Shown: positions 17,461-25,278 of the stretch, piece after piece
How the letters are laid out: each line of letters opens with the position of its first letter
Position numbering within the stretch: position 1 is the stretch's first letter
Assembly: GCF_025567405.1 (NCBI RefSeq)
Contig: NZ_JAOQKJ010000005.1
Span: 186,001 to 250,000 of the forward strand
DNA from: Suilimivivens aceti
Lineage (GTDB): Bacteria; Bacillota; Clostridia; Lachnospirales; Lachnospiraceae
Direction: 5' to 3'
DNA: 64,000 nt
Made by a program: the position numbers and the translations under genes
Notes under the pieces: model-generated
Database searches by the model: none
What the model was told of the DNA's origin: nothing
What the model saw: only the letters and a program-made list of their open reading frames with translations

Positions 17461-18322
17461 ATATAAGGGGATTTTTTATATCATCCTGGCGGCCTTCGGA
17501 TTCGCTTTTATGAATCTGTTTGTGAAGCTGGCGGGTGATCTGCCGGCGATTGAAAAGAGCTTTTTCCGCAATCTGGTAGCCGTTTTCTTTGCATTTACCG
17601 TTATGAAAAAGGAAAAGATCCCATTCAACATTCCGAAGGGAACCGGGAAATATATTTTTTTCCGGTCTTTGTTTGGAACAATCGGGATCTTTGCAAACTT
17701 CTATGCCATTGGAAAGCTGTATATTGCGGATGCATCCATGCTTAATAAGCTGTCACCTTTTTTTGCCATCATTTTTTCTTATTTTCTGTTAAAGGAAAAA
17801 ATCAAATTATATCAGTTTGCCTGCGTATTGACAGCATTTGTGGGTGCACTATTCATTTTAAGACCCGGGTTTGACAGCGTTGCTACATTCCCGGCATTTA
17901 TCGGACTGTTAGGTGGGATGGGAGCAGGCCTTGCATATACTAACGTGCGTATGGCAACAAAACTTGGTGCCCGGGGACCGCTTATAGTATTCTGCTTTTC
18001 TGTATTTTCCTGTGTATGTGCGATCCCGTTTATTATTTTTGATCATCAGCCGCTTACATGGTGGCAGCTTGTATCACTTTTAATGGCAGGTCTTTCCGCA
18101 ACACTGGGACAGTTTTCCATTACAGCGGCATACACCTATGCACCTGCCAGTGAACTGTCTGTATATGATTATACGCAGATCGTATTTGCTGCCCTGCTTG
18201 GCATGATCTTTCTGGGAGAAGTGCCGGATGTCATCAGTATCCTCGGATATCTGATCATCTGTGGTGCGGGAATTGCCATGTTCCTGATCCGGCGAAAAAA
18301 AGAAAAAGATCAGACCGGTTGA
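17444..18322 (+). CDS. EamA/DMT-family transporter
   Basis: Inner-membrane drug/metabolite-superfamily permease of 292 residues with ten hydrophobic segments and two EamA repeats. Repeat 1 ends with ADASMLNKLSPFFAIIFSYFLL followed by KEKI; repeat 2 with YDYTQIVFAALLGMIFLGE, the usual positions of the family motif. It begins inside the 3' end of the LOG gene (17-base overlap). Substrate cannot be deduced. Confidence 0.88.
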   Translation: MKIKDKYKGIFYIILAAFGFAFMNLFVKLAGDLPAIEKSFFRNLVAVFFAFTVMKKEKIPFNIPKGTGKYIFFRSLFGTIGIFANFYAIGKLYIADASMLNKLSPFFAIIFSYFLLKEKIKLYQFACVLTAFVGALFILRPGFDSVATFPAFIGLLGGMGAGLAYTNVRMATKLGARGPLIVFCFSVFSCVCAIPFIIFDHQPLTWWQLVSLLMAGLSATLGQFSITAAYTYAPASELSVYDYTQIVFAALLGMIFLGEVPDVISILGYLIICGAGIAMFLIRRKKEKDQTG

Positions 18323-18357
18323 AAATGTAAAAGTAGGACAGAAATGGGAGGAAAGTT

Positions 18358-19263
18358 ATGACCCTGCAGCAGTTAAAATATGTGATAACAGTAGCGGAAA
18401 CAGGAACAATTACAGAAGCGGCGAATAAGTTATATATTTCCCAGCCCAGCCTTACCAATGCCATTCATGAGCTGGAAAAGGAAATGAATATCGTCATCTT
18501 TAACAGGACCAATAAGGGAATCAGCCTTTCCAGGGAAGGTAATGACTTCCTTGGCTATGCAAGACAGGTGCTGGAGCAGGCAGCCATTCTGGAAGACAAG
18601 TATAAAAGAAATCATGGTGGGAAAAAGCAGTTCTGTGTATCCACCCAGCATTATTCCTTTGCCGTTAATGCTTTTGTTGACCTGGTCAAGGAATATGGAC
18701 AGGATGAATATGATTTTAGTCTGAGAGAGACACAGACTTATGAGATCATTGAGGATGTGGTCAGAATGAAAAGTGAACTGGGAATCCTGTTTATGAATGA
18801 TTTTAATGAGAAGGTGATAGGAAAGCTTCTGAAATCTCATGATCTGGAATTTCATCTGCTGTTTACAGCAAAGCCGCATGTATTTATCAGCAGAGAACAT
18901 CCGCTTGCAAGGCAAAGTGTGATCACCAATAAGGAGCTGGAGCAGTATCCCTATTTATCCTTTGAGCAGGGAGAGCATAATTCTTTTTATTTTTCGGAAG
19001 AAATTTTTTCGGAATCAGAGCGGAAGAAAAATATCAGAGTGCGGGATCGGGCAACACTTTTCAATCTTCTGATCGGACTTAACGGTTATACGGTGTGCAG
19101 CGGTGTGATTGATGAAAAGCTGAATGGAAAGGATATCATAGCAGTTCCGCTGGCAGATGAGGATGATATGCATATTGGTTATATTACCCACAGAAAGGGG
19201 ATCCTCAGCAGGCTGGGAGATTCCTATCTGAAAGCACTGCAGGCATACATAACAGAAAAATAA
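18358..19263 (+). CDS. LysR-family transcriptional regulator
   Basis: DNA-binding regulator of 301 residues: N-terminal winged helix-turn-helix (LQQLKYVITVAETGTITEAAN, then ISQPSLTNAIHELEKEM) and a C-terminal effector-binding domain from about residue 90. It starts behind GGGAGGAAAG. Downstream lies a MetE-like gene with a methionine-type LysR palindrome in its promoter region, so this regulator may control sulfur amino-acid genes like MtaR/MetR. That link is inferred from position and the site, not from its own sequence. Confidence 0.88.
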   Translation: MTLQQLKYVITVAETGTITEAANKLYISQPSLTNAIHELEKEMNIVIFNRTNKGISLSREGNDFLGYARQVLEQAAILEDKYKRNHGGKKQFCVSTQHYSFAVNAFVDLVKEYGQDEYDFSLRETQTYEIIEDVVRMKSELGILFMNDFNEKVIGKLLKSHDLEFHLLFTAKPHVFISREHPLARQSVITNKELEQYPYLSFEQGEHNSFYFSEEIFSESERKKNIRVRDRATLFNLLIGLNGYTVCSGVIDEKLNGKDIIAVPLADEDDMHIGYITHRKGILSRLGDSYLKALQAYITEK

Positions 19264-19296
19264 AATGTCCGGTATATTTTTAAAAAGCAGAGTTGC

Positions 19297-19313
19297 TATA
19301 GCTTAAAACTATG
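19297..19313 (+). promoter_or_regulatory. LysR-type methionine operator (Met-box-like)
   Basis: TATAGCTTAAAACTATG lies between the LysR gene and the metE-like gene, inside a larger dyad bounded by TTG and CAA (19293-19318). It differs at only two positions from the motif TATAGTTTNAAACTATA that I recall for the streptococcal regulator MtaR. It also has the T-N11-A half-site form of LysR operators. Confidence 0.65.
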
Positions 19314-19396
19314 GACAACCTTTATTTTTATGTATTTTTCAGACGGGAAAGCTCCATTTATAATGAAGAAAAATATTTACTGATGGAGAAAAAAAG

Positions 19397-20515
19397 ATGA
19401 AAAATTTGCAGACACCCTTTCGATATGATTTTGTAGGAAGCTTTTTAAGACCGGAGGAATTAAAGAAAGCAAGGACTGAGTTCGAGGCAGGAAAGATTAC
19501 GGCTGAAGAATTGAGAGCAGTTGAGGATACCTGTATTCTGAAGCTTGTGGAAAAGCAGAAGGCAGCAGGATACCATGTGATCACAGATGGAGAATTCCGC
19601 AGAGCTACATGGCACCTTGATTTTATGTGGGGATTTCAGGGAGTCGGACATTCCAAAACAGAAACAGGACTGCCATTCCACGGGGAAGCAGCTATGATAG
19701 ATGATACTTACCTGACAGGAAAAGTTTCTGTGGACAGACATCCTTTTGTAGAGCATTTTAAATTCATCAAGGCGCTGGAAGATGAAAATACTGTGGCAAA
19801 ACAGACGATTCCTGCACCGGCACAGTTTCTGGAACAGATGATCATGCCATTTGCCCTTGATAATACAAAAAAATACTATGAAAATACAGATGAACTGGTT
19901 ACTGATATTGCCAGAGGATATCAGAAGGTCATTGCGGATCTATATGAAGCAGGTTGCCGCAACATTCAGCTTGATGACTGTTCCTTTGGAATGTTGGTGG
20001 ATCCGAGAGCATGTGCGCTGTTTGGAACTGATGAAGCAGGACTTGAGAAGATAAAGGAGCAGCTACTGGAGATCAATAATCTTGCCATAGAAGGAAAACC
20101 GGATGATCTGGTGATCAATACCCATGTGTGCCGTGGCAATTTTCATTCTACTTATGCGAGCAGCGGTGCTTATGACAGCGTAGCAAAAACCTTATTTGCC
20201 AGGGAAAATGTATCTGCTTACTATCTGGAATTTGATGACGAGCGTTCCGGTGGATTTGAATCATTGGCAGAGGTTTCAGGTGAGAAAAAGGTTGTTCTTG
20301 GGCTTATCACCACCAAATCTCCGGTATTGGAAGAGAAAGAAAAGGTGATCGCAAGGATCTACGAAGCAGCAAAATATGTACCGCTTGACAGACTGTACTT
20401 AAGTCCGCAGTGTGGTTTTGCTTCCTGTGAGATTGGGAATAAGCTTACGGAGGAAGAACAGTGGGCAAAGTTAAAGCTTGTCAGGGAAATTGCTGAAGAA
20501 GTCTGGGGAAAATAA
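19397..20515 (+). CDS. Cobalamin-independent methionine synthase-like protein (MetE C-terminal/YxjG-YxjH type)
   Basis: Single-domain TIM-barrel protein of 372 residues, half the size of MetE and matching the YxjG/YxjH group. The zinc ligands of MetE are all present: His and Cys in NTHVCRGNF near 240-248, Glu in YLEFDDE and Cys in LSPQCGFAS near 333-341. It probably transfers a methyl group to homocysteine from an unknown or corrinoid/folate donor. Start ATG follows ATGGAGAAAAA. A methionine-type LysR operator precedes it and a terminator follows. Confidence 0.85.
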   Translation: MKNLQTPFRYDFVGSFLRPEELKKARTEFEAGKITAEELRAVEDTCILKLVEKQKAAGYHVITDGEFRRATWHLDFMWGFQGVGHSKTETGLPFHGEAAMIDDTYLTGKVSVDRHPFVEHFKFIKALEDENTVAKQTIPAPAQFLEQMIMPFALDNTKKYYENTDELVTDIARGYQKVIADLYEAGCRNIQLDDCSFGMLVDPRACALFGTDEAGLEKIKEQLLEINNLAIEGKPDDLVINTHVCRGNFHSTYASSGAYDSVAKTLFARENVSAYYLEFDDERSGGFESLAEVSGEKKVVLGLITTKSPVLEEKEKVIARIYEAAKYVPLDRLYLSPQCGFASCEIGNKLTEEEQWAKLKLVREIAEEVWGK

Positions 20516-20532
20516 AATGACAGATATTGAGA

Positions 20533-20566
20533 GAGTCAGGATGGATTTTCGTTCTGGCTCTTTTTC
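20533..20566 (+). terminator. Terminator after the metE-like gene
   Basis: GAGTCAGGA pairs with TTCTGGCTC (two G-T pairs) across a 10-base loop and is followed by five T. Confidence 0.8.
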
Positions 20567-20650
20567 TTGTTTTCAACGGATTTCAGGGACTTGTGGGGTA
20601 TACGGGATTGAAATATAATAAAAGAAAACGAGAGAAGAGGATATATAGTA

Positions 20651-21400
20651 ATGAATATCCATGAATTTGGAAAAGAAAATAAGGAAACCATTCTGCTGAT
20701 TCATCCATCAGTTGTAAAATGGGATTATTTTGAGAATGTGATTCCTCTGCTGCAGAAGAATTATCATTTGCTTGTTCCGGCGCTTCCCGGCTATGATTTT
20801 GAGAATAACAGTGATTTTACCAGCGTGGAGCAGATCGCTGCAGAATTAAATGTCTGGCTGAAGGAAGAGGGTTATACAGAATTATATGCGGTATATGGCT
20901 GCTCCATGGGAGGTTCCATTGCACTGATGACAGCGCTTGGACAAAAGATCAGAATAAAGCATTGCGTTATGGATGGCGGCATCACACCGTATCAGCTGCC
21001 GTGGATTGTGACACGGTTTATTGCCCTTAAGGATTATCTCATGATGATGATCGGAAGAACAGGCGGCGTGGGTCTGCTGGAAAAAGCATTTGCGACAGAT
21101 GACTATTCTAAAGAGGATCTGCAGTATGTAGCAGATGTTCTGAGACATTGCAGCAGAAAGACATTATGGCGGACCTTTGATTCGTGCAATAACTATAAAG
21201 TTCCTGATCCTGTTCCGGAAATAAATACACAGATCCATTACTGGTATGCAAAGAACGAGGAAAAAGAGAGAAAACTGGACATAGATTATATGAAGCGTAA
21301 ATTCCCTCAGACTGCGTTTACAGTATTACCGGAATTAGGACATGCGGGACTGGTTTTATTAAAACCGGAACTGTTTGAGGAAATGGTCAGCAGTCTTTGA
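20651..21400 (+). CDS. Alpha/beta hydrolase
   Basis: Soluble alpha/beta-hydrolase of 249 residues. It has an oxyanion region IHPSVVKWDYF near residue 18, the nucleophile elbow GCSMGG near 82-87 and the catalytic histidine in PELGHAGLV near 228. The GxSxG is the unusual G-C-S-M-G form often found in esterase and carboxylesterase-like members. Start follows GAGAAGAGGATAT. Its stop overlaps the TTG start of the VanZ-like gene. Substrate unknown. Confidence 0.85.
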   Translation: MNIHEFGKENKETILLIHPSVVKWDYFENVIPLLQKNYHLLVPALPGYDFENNSDFTSVEQIAAELNVWLKEEGYTELYAVYGCSMGGSIALMTALGQKIRIKHCVMDGGITPYQLPWIVTRFIALKDYLMMMIGRTGGVGLLEKAFATDDYSKEDLQYVADVLRHCSRKTLWRTFDSCNNYKVPDPVPEINTQIHYWYAKNEEKERKLDIDYMKRKFPQTAFTVLPELGHAGLVLLKPELFEEMVSSL

Positions 21401-21900
21401 CGGATGCCCGATTTCTGATTTTGCTGTGGGTACTATGCCTGCTATATTTTCATAGCTGGAAACGAACTATTATTTATATGGTATTTGGGTTTTATTTTAC
21501 TGCAGTCTTAGCACTTGTTGGCTTCCCTAATATAGCATCTCTGAAAATTGATTTTGCAGTGAACGTTATCCCGTTTTTGAATATGGTTTCGGATTTCGTT
21601 AATGCTTGTTTGAATATACTTTTATTTGTTCCATTTGGTTTCTTTTTGCCGATATTGTGGGATAAATTTAGAAACATTAAAATTACTTTTAGAACCAGTG
21701 ATATAAACGATATTATTACAAATACTCTTGGTACTATAATTGGATATTTTATTGTATATAGGATAACTGATAATTTTACGAAGCGAATCTTTTCAAATTC
21801 AAAAATGAGTGACTTTTACATAATATGTGTATCTGTAGCACTTATTATGTTCTTCCTTCAACCATTTATTTCATCTTTGTTATGGGAAATTGTTCTGTAA
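21397..21900 (+). CDS. VanZ-like membrane protein, probably internally deleted
   Basis: A 167-residue membrane protein with the VanZ core NILLFVPFGFFLPILWDKF and the later DINDIITNTLGTIIGY. In typical VanZ proteins a transmembrane helix with an S..iE..Q pattern lies between these two blocks; here only about ten residues separate them, so that helix is missing. The frame opens with TTG overlapping the stop of the preceding hydrolase, and no clear ribosome site is seen. It is distinctly more A/T-rich than its left neighbours, suggesting acquired DNA. Function is doubtful. Confidence 0.6.
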   Translation: MTDARFLILLWVLCLLYFHSWKRTIIYMVFGFYFTAVLALVGFPNIASLKIDFAVNVIPFLNMVSDFVNACLNILLFVPFGFFLPILWDKFRNIKITFRTSDINDIITNTLGTIIGYFIVYRITDNFTKRIFSNSKMSDFYIICVSVALIMFFLQPFISSLLWEIVL

Positions 21901-21909
21901 ATTCAAGTT

Positions 21910-22136
21910 GTGCACCAAGCCTAAGACACAGGCAGGATTTCGTAAGATTCCAATGATTAAAAAAGTCTATGATGTACTTGTATATCAACAGACCTACAGG
22001 AAAGATATTGCTACTCGTATTTCGCTGAGGAAAGGCTTTGAATCCGGATCGGTTTTTTGAACAGCTGACACCTCATGGATTGCGTCATACCTTTGCAACG
22101 AGCTGTATCGAAAACGGAATGGAGCCTAAGAACTAG
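21910..22136 (+). pseudogene. Tyrosine recombinase (phage integrase) remnant
   Basis: Two fragments in different frames match the catalytic half of tyrosine recombinases. The first reads PKTQAGFRKIPMIKKVYDVL (21918-21977) and breaks at a stop near 22060. The second, after a frameshift, reads LTPHGLRHTFATSCIENGM then EPKN and a stop, containing the conserved H-x-L-R-H box. The N-terminal domain and the catalytic C-terminal tyrosine are missing. It marks a decayed integrative element. Confidence 0.82.
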
Positions 22137-22203
22137 AAAATAGTGAAAAAATAGTGAAATATTAATGGAAAAAGCTCTCCTTTTTGGATATAATAATATT
22201 TGA
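22135..22203 (+). repeat. 69-bp direct repeat, copy 1 (promoter/operator of fic)
   Basis: This segment matches 23337-23405 at 65 of 69 positions. It contains the tandem 9-mers ATAGTGAAA at 22140-22148 and 22151-22159, spaced one helical turn apart, followed by a likely promoter (TGGAAA, 17 bases, TATAAT at 22189-22194). The fic Shine-Dalgarno GGGGAGG follows directly. Confidence 0.88.
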
Positions 22204-22220
22204 AGGGGAGGCTTTTTTAT

Positions 22221-23321
22221 ATGATAAAAGTGACTTTGACGAACGAGATTTTAAGATATATTACAGAAATTGAGCGGAACAGATATAAAGTATCGTCAGT
22301 AAAACTCTCCAAAACAGTTATGAATAAGCTTCGCAAAAATTCAAAGAAAAAAAGTTCGTATGCCTCGAACAAGATAGAGGGAAACCCCTTGTCGGAAAAA
22401 CAGGTGAATGAAGTAATAGAAAGTGATGAAAGAAAGCATTATCTGAAACCGGAGCAGGAGGTCCGGAATTATTTTTTGGCGTTGAATTATCTCGAAGAAA
22501 AGGTAAAGAATAAAGAAAAATTTTCCAAGAAACTTATTTTAGATGTACAGAAACTGGTGGAAAAGGGGGCTTCCAAAGAAAAAATAGGTCTCAGAGGATC
22601 TATGCCGCCCGGAGTTCTGTTTGCAGTGTATGATTCCAAAACAGGGAATCCGGATTATATTCCCCCGGAATATTGTGACATTCCGGGACTTTTGGATGAA
22701 TTAGTGGAGTATGTAAACACAACGGATGACCATCCTCTGATCGTAGCAGCCGTGGTGCATTATCAATTAGTAACAATACATCCGTTTGAAGACGGTAATG
22801 GCAGAACTGCAAGACTGTTATCCGGTTATATTATGGATTTGAACGGTTACGGATTTAATGGAATCGGATCGTTAGAAGAATATTTTGCATACGATATAGA
22901 TGAATATTATAAATCCATTCAGATGGGACTTCCGGCATTGTATTATTCCGGAAGAGAGAATCCTCCGCATCCGGAGATCTGGATTAATTATTTTCTGCGA
23001 ATGGTGAAACTGTATTCGGGAAAAGTCTGTGACTTACAGTTGGCTTCTGAAGAGGAAGATATTGCAGGAAGTCTATCTTTTCTGAAGGGAAAAGAAAAGG
23101 AGCTATTACTGTTTTTAATGAAAAACTATCGGGGAGAATTTACTCCGATCGAAATTAGCAGAGAATTGTCGGTAACAAATAAAACGATTATTAACAGACT
23201 AACGATACTGGTAAAAAATGGGTTTGTGATCCCTATATTAGTTAATAAGAGAATCCGATCGTATGAATTGAGTGAGTTTACTAAAGATCATGAGAAGCAA
23301 ATTATAAAAGCTATCAGCTAA
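22221..23321 (+). CDS. Fic family protein with C-terminal winged helix
   Basis: Predicted AMP-transferase (or related nucleotidyl modification enzyme) of 366 residues. The catalytic motif HPFEDGNGRTAR lies near residues 186-197. An N-terminal inhibitory motif of the S-x-x-x-E-G type (YASNKIEGN) occurs near 45-53, so it is a class II, self-inhibited Fic protein. The last 80 residues form a winged helix-turn-helix (FTPIEISRELSVTNKTIIN). ATG 22221 follows GGGGAGG; an upstream TTG at 22200 is unlikely. It is flanked by two copies of a 69-bp promoter repeat that its winged helix may bind. Confidence 0.9.
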   Translation: MIKVTLTNEILRYITEIERNRYKVSSVKLSKTVMNKLRKNSKKKSSYASNKIEGNPLSEKQVNEVIESDERKHYLKPEQEVRNYFLALNYLEEKVKNKEKFSKKLILDVQKLVEKGASKEKIGLRGSMPPGVLFAVYDSKTGNPDYIPPEYCDIPGLLDELVEYVNTTDDHPLIVAAVVHYQLVTIHPFEDGNGRTARLLSGYIMDLNGYGFNGIGSLEEYFAYDIDEYYKSIQMGLPALYYSGRENPPHPEIWINYFLRMVKLYSGKVCDLQLASEEEDIAGSLSFLKGKEKELLLFLMKNYRGEFTPIEISRELSVTNKTIINRLTILVKNGFVIPILVNKRIRSYELSEFTKDHEKQIIKAIS

Positions 23322-23336
23322 AAGTCTATATTTTCC

Positions 23337-23405
23337 AGAAAATAGTGAAAAAATAGTGAAATATTAATGGAGAAAGATCCCCATTTTGGATATAATAATA
23401 TTTGA
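23337..23405 (+). repeat. 69-bp direct repeat, copy 2 (promoter of the broken lipoprotein gene)
   Basis: Second copy of the repeat found before fic, with four substitutions confined to the segment between the ATAGTGAAA pair and the TATAAT box. It contains the same tandem ATAGTGAAA motifs (23342-23350 and 23353-23361) and TATAAT, and it stands 19 bases before the start of the lipoprotein pseudogene. Confidence 0.88.
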
Positions 23406-23424
23406 GTTTATGGAGGGTTTTATC

Positions 23425-23650
23425 ATGAAAAAAATATGACTGCAGCGCTTTGCTTTGCGATGGTTCTTTTCTTTGTTGGATGCGGAAAAGGGGATATGGC
23501 AAAAGTACAAATTGATTATGGGATATCTTCCGTTTATTCGAAAGAGGAGATGGACTCGGCCATTAAGGTTATAGAAAAGCAGTTCAGTTTCACTTTCAAA
23601 TGCTTCCATCATCTGAGAAATCTTTTTTTAAATTGGATATCTGTATAAAT
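23425..23650 (+). pseudogene. Frameshifted and truncated small lipoprotein gene
   Basis: The ATG at 23425 is followed by seven A and then hits TGA. Adding one A restores MKKNMTAALCFAMVLFFVG then CGKGD, a lipoprotein signal with the lipobox FVGC, continuing AKVQIDYGISSVYSKEEMD then SAIKVIEKQFS. That segment resembles small lipoproteins of gut Clostridia that carry YSKEDMDAAI-type motifs (family recalled, not searched). After about 23588 the similarity ends and the frame stops at 23648, so the gene is also truncated. Confidence 0.7.
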
Positions 23651-23921
23651 CATATCATTCTGCCTTTCCAAAATCTTCTATGACTAAGTTTAACTTGCTT
23701 TTAGTCATAACTCAAGCGTTCAAATGTAAAAAAGACCAACAAAAACACTCCCTAATATTCACTAGCGAGCGCCCTTGTTTCAGTTCTTCAATTCTCCATA
23801 CTATTTTTTCTTTGCATCGCTCCATTTTGTTACTACCGTATGTAGAGGAGTCTGTGGCAGATTTTCTGGAAGGTATTACGAGCCTGTGAGGAAATCCCTT
23901 TCCAAGATGAAGAAAAGGCGA
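23651..23921. other. Intergenic stretch with one inverted repeat
   Basis: No credible coding frame is seen. TATGACTAA (23679-23687) and TTAGTCATA (23701-23709) form a 9-bp stem with a 13-base loop; it lacks a T-run. The rest looks like decayed coding DNA of unknown origin. Confidence 0.45.
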
Positions 23922-24716
23922 TTATTTGGGGTCATCGTTCTCCAGGATATGGGCTATTTCAGCAGCTTCCTTGCGGATATCATGCAGATCATTCTGAATG
24001 GCCTGCTCTTCCTGCTTCAGTTCAGGGTGTTCGTCAATCTCTTCCCTGATGAACATCAGAGAGAAGCTTACAAGAAGCAAAAGACAGGATAGCCAGATTG
24101 TCTTCATGCCAAATAACAGGATAAAGCGGCTGCCAAGTCCTGCGCCAAGGGCAAATAGAAGGATCACACCGAAATAGTGGAAGGATTTGAACAGGGTCTT
24201 CCTGTTATGAGTCTTATGATAGGCGCACAGGGATTCCATACCGCTGCGGATATTTCCGATACACATAGTGCTGGCAAAGGCATAGCTGTTGACCTTACGA
24301 AAAGCCTGTACCTGCATAGCGCAGGCAAAGGATACCATAGCATTTGCAATGAGGTTCCATGCCTCAGGCAGGAATCCCACAAGAAACAGAAGAAGGATCT
24401 CTATGATCAAAACCAGCTGCCGCCAGTGGATGCGTCTGGCAAGCTGGTATTTTTGGCGGATCAGCTCTGCAGCTGCAACGCCAAGGGCAAAGAACACAAG
24501 AGGAACCAGGTAGTGCATAACAGAGCGGAAATTCCCGTCACAGATATGCTGGCTTAGCAGGACGATATTGCCTGTCTGGGCATTGGCAAATACCTTTCCG
24601 CGTGAAATATAGGTATAGGCATCCTGAAGACCGCCGGATACAGAAAGAAAGGCAGCGGTCACAAGGGATTCGGACATTTGTCTGCGTGATGTATAATGTT
24701 TTGCGAGTACAGGCAT
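23922..24716 (-). CDS. YoaK/DUF1275 family membrane protein
   Basis: Integral membrane protein of 264 residues with about six to seven hydrophobic segments. It matches the YoaK/DUF1275 pattern: SVSGGLQDAYTYISRGKVF then ANAQTGNIVLL near residues 25-55, and YAFASTMCIGNIRSGMES near 145. A charged 45-residue tail (EEIDEHPELKQEEQAIQND) extends into the cytoplasm. Start ATG 24716 is preceded by GGAGG. Its function is unknown. It is transcribed away from the cobalamin riboswitch. Confidence 0.87.
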   Translation of the reverse strand: MPVLAKHYTSRRQMSESLVTAAFLSVSGGLQDAYTYISRGKVFANAQTGNIVLLSQHICDGNFRSVMHYLVPLVFFALGVAAAELIRQKYQLARRIHWRQLVLIIEILLLFLVGFLPEAWNLIANAMVSFACAMQVQAFRKVNSYAFASTMCIGNIRSGMESLCAYHKTHNRKTLFKSFHYFGVILLFALGAGLGSRFILLFGMKTIWLSCLLLLVSFSLMFIREEIDEHPELKQEEQAIQNDLHDIRKEAAEIAHILENDDPK

Positions 24717-24794
24717 GATATTACCTCCGGATGGAAATTTCTTAATTGCATTTTACTACATTTTTGAGTTTTTGTGGAGGATTTGGATGAAATG

Positions 24795-24823
24795 TTGCAA
24801 AAATACAGGCAACATGATAGTAT
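24795..24823 (+). promoter_or_regulatory. Promoter of the cobalamin riboswitch transcript
   Basis: TTGCAA (24795-24800), 17 bases, TAGTAT (24818-24823). It lies just upstream of the riboswitch, at the right distance for a start near 24830. Confidence 0.65.
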
Positions 24824-24839
24824 AGATACCAGTTTCATA

Positions 24840-25075
24840 GGAAAGGTAATTGGTGCCGGCGTGAATATCATATGGATTGGATGCATGACTGCAGAAGGAT
24901 CCGGTTCACAAGGGTTAAAAGGGAAACAGGTGTAAGTCCTGTGCGATCTCGTCACTGTGAGAAGGGAGTGCGGTCATCGAGAAAGATTGCCACTGATGTG
25001 AAAAGCATTGGGAAGGTGATGGCCGGATGAGGATCTTTGAGCCAGGAAACCTGCCAGTTATTGGTACAGGAAGAG
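24840..25075 (+). ncRNA. Cobalamin (adenosylcobalamin) riboswitch
   Basis: The leader contains AAGGGAAACAGGTGTAAG-TCCTG (24915-24940), the GCCACTG block (24989-24995) with GGGAAGGTGATGGCC after it, and the B12 box GAGCCAGGAAACCTGCC (25039-25055), in the order and spacing of the Rfam cobalamin element. Boundaries are approximate. It precedes a chelatase-like lipoprotein gene, with a strong terminator hairpin between, so bound cobalamin should switch that gene off. Confidence 0.95.
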
Positions 25076-25163
25076 ATTCCGGATCACGAGGTATTGGTCG
25101 TACTGTCAGATGCTGTCTGTATTGTCAGAAGACAATTGCAGATGGATTTATTTGCGTACAATG

Positions 25164-25194
25164 ACTCCGTCAGGATTTCCTGACGGAGTTTTTT
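25164..25194 (+). terminator. Expression-platform terminator of the cobalamin riboswitch
   Basis: A perfect 12-bp stem (ACTCCGTCAGGA and its complement) with a 2-base spacer is followed by six T. It stands between the aptamer and the coding region, as expected for transcriptional control by cobalamin. Confidence 0.92.
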
Positions 25195-25278
25195 ATGAAG
25201 ATGCAGGAAGACTGCTTGTGGCAGATTTTCAGTATTTATTTTCTATGAAAATAAAAATCATACAGGAGGAGAAAGAGT

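Noticed and set aside
22135..23405. The 69-bp repeats as insertion-sequence ends or long direct repeats of a transposon
   Set aside because: They are in direct orientation, contain promoter elements before both genes, and no transposase lies between them; the Fic gene is unrelated to transposition.
23680..24092. Overlapping plus-strand frames after the lipoprotein remnant
   Set aside because: The translations look random, and they run into the YoaK gene on the other strand.
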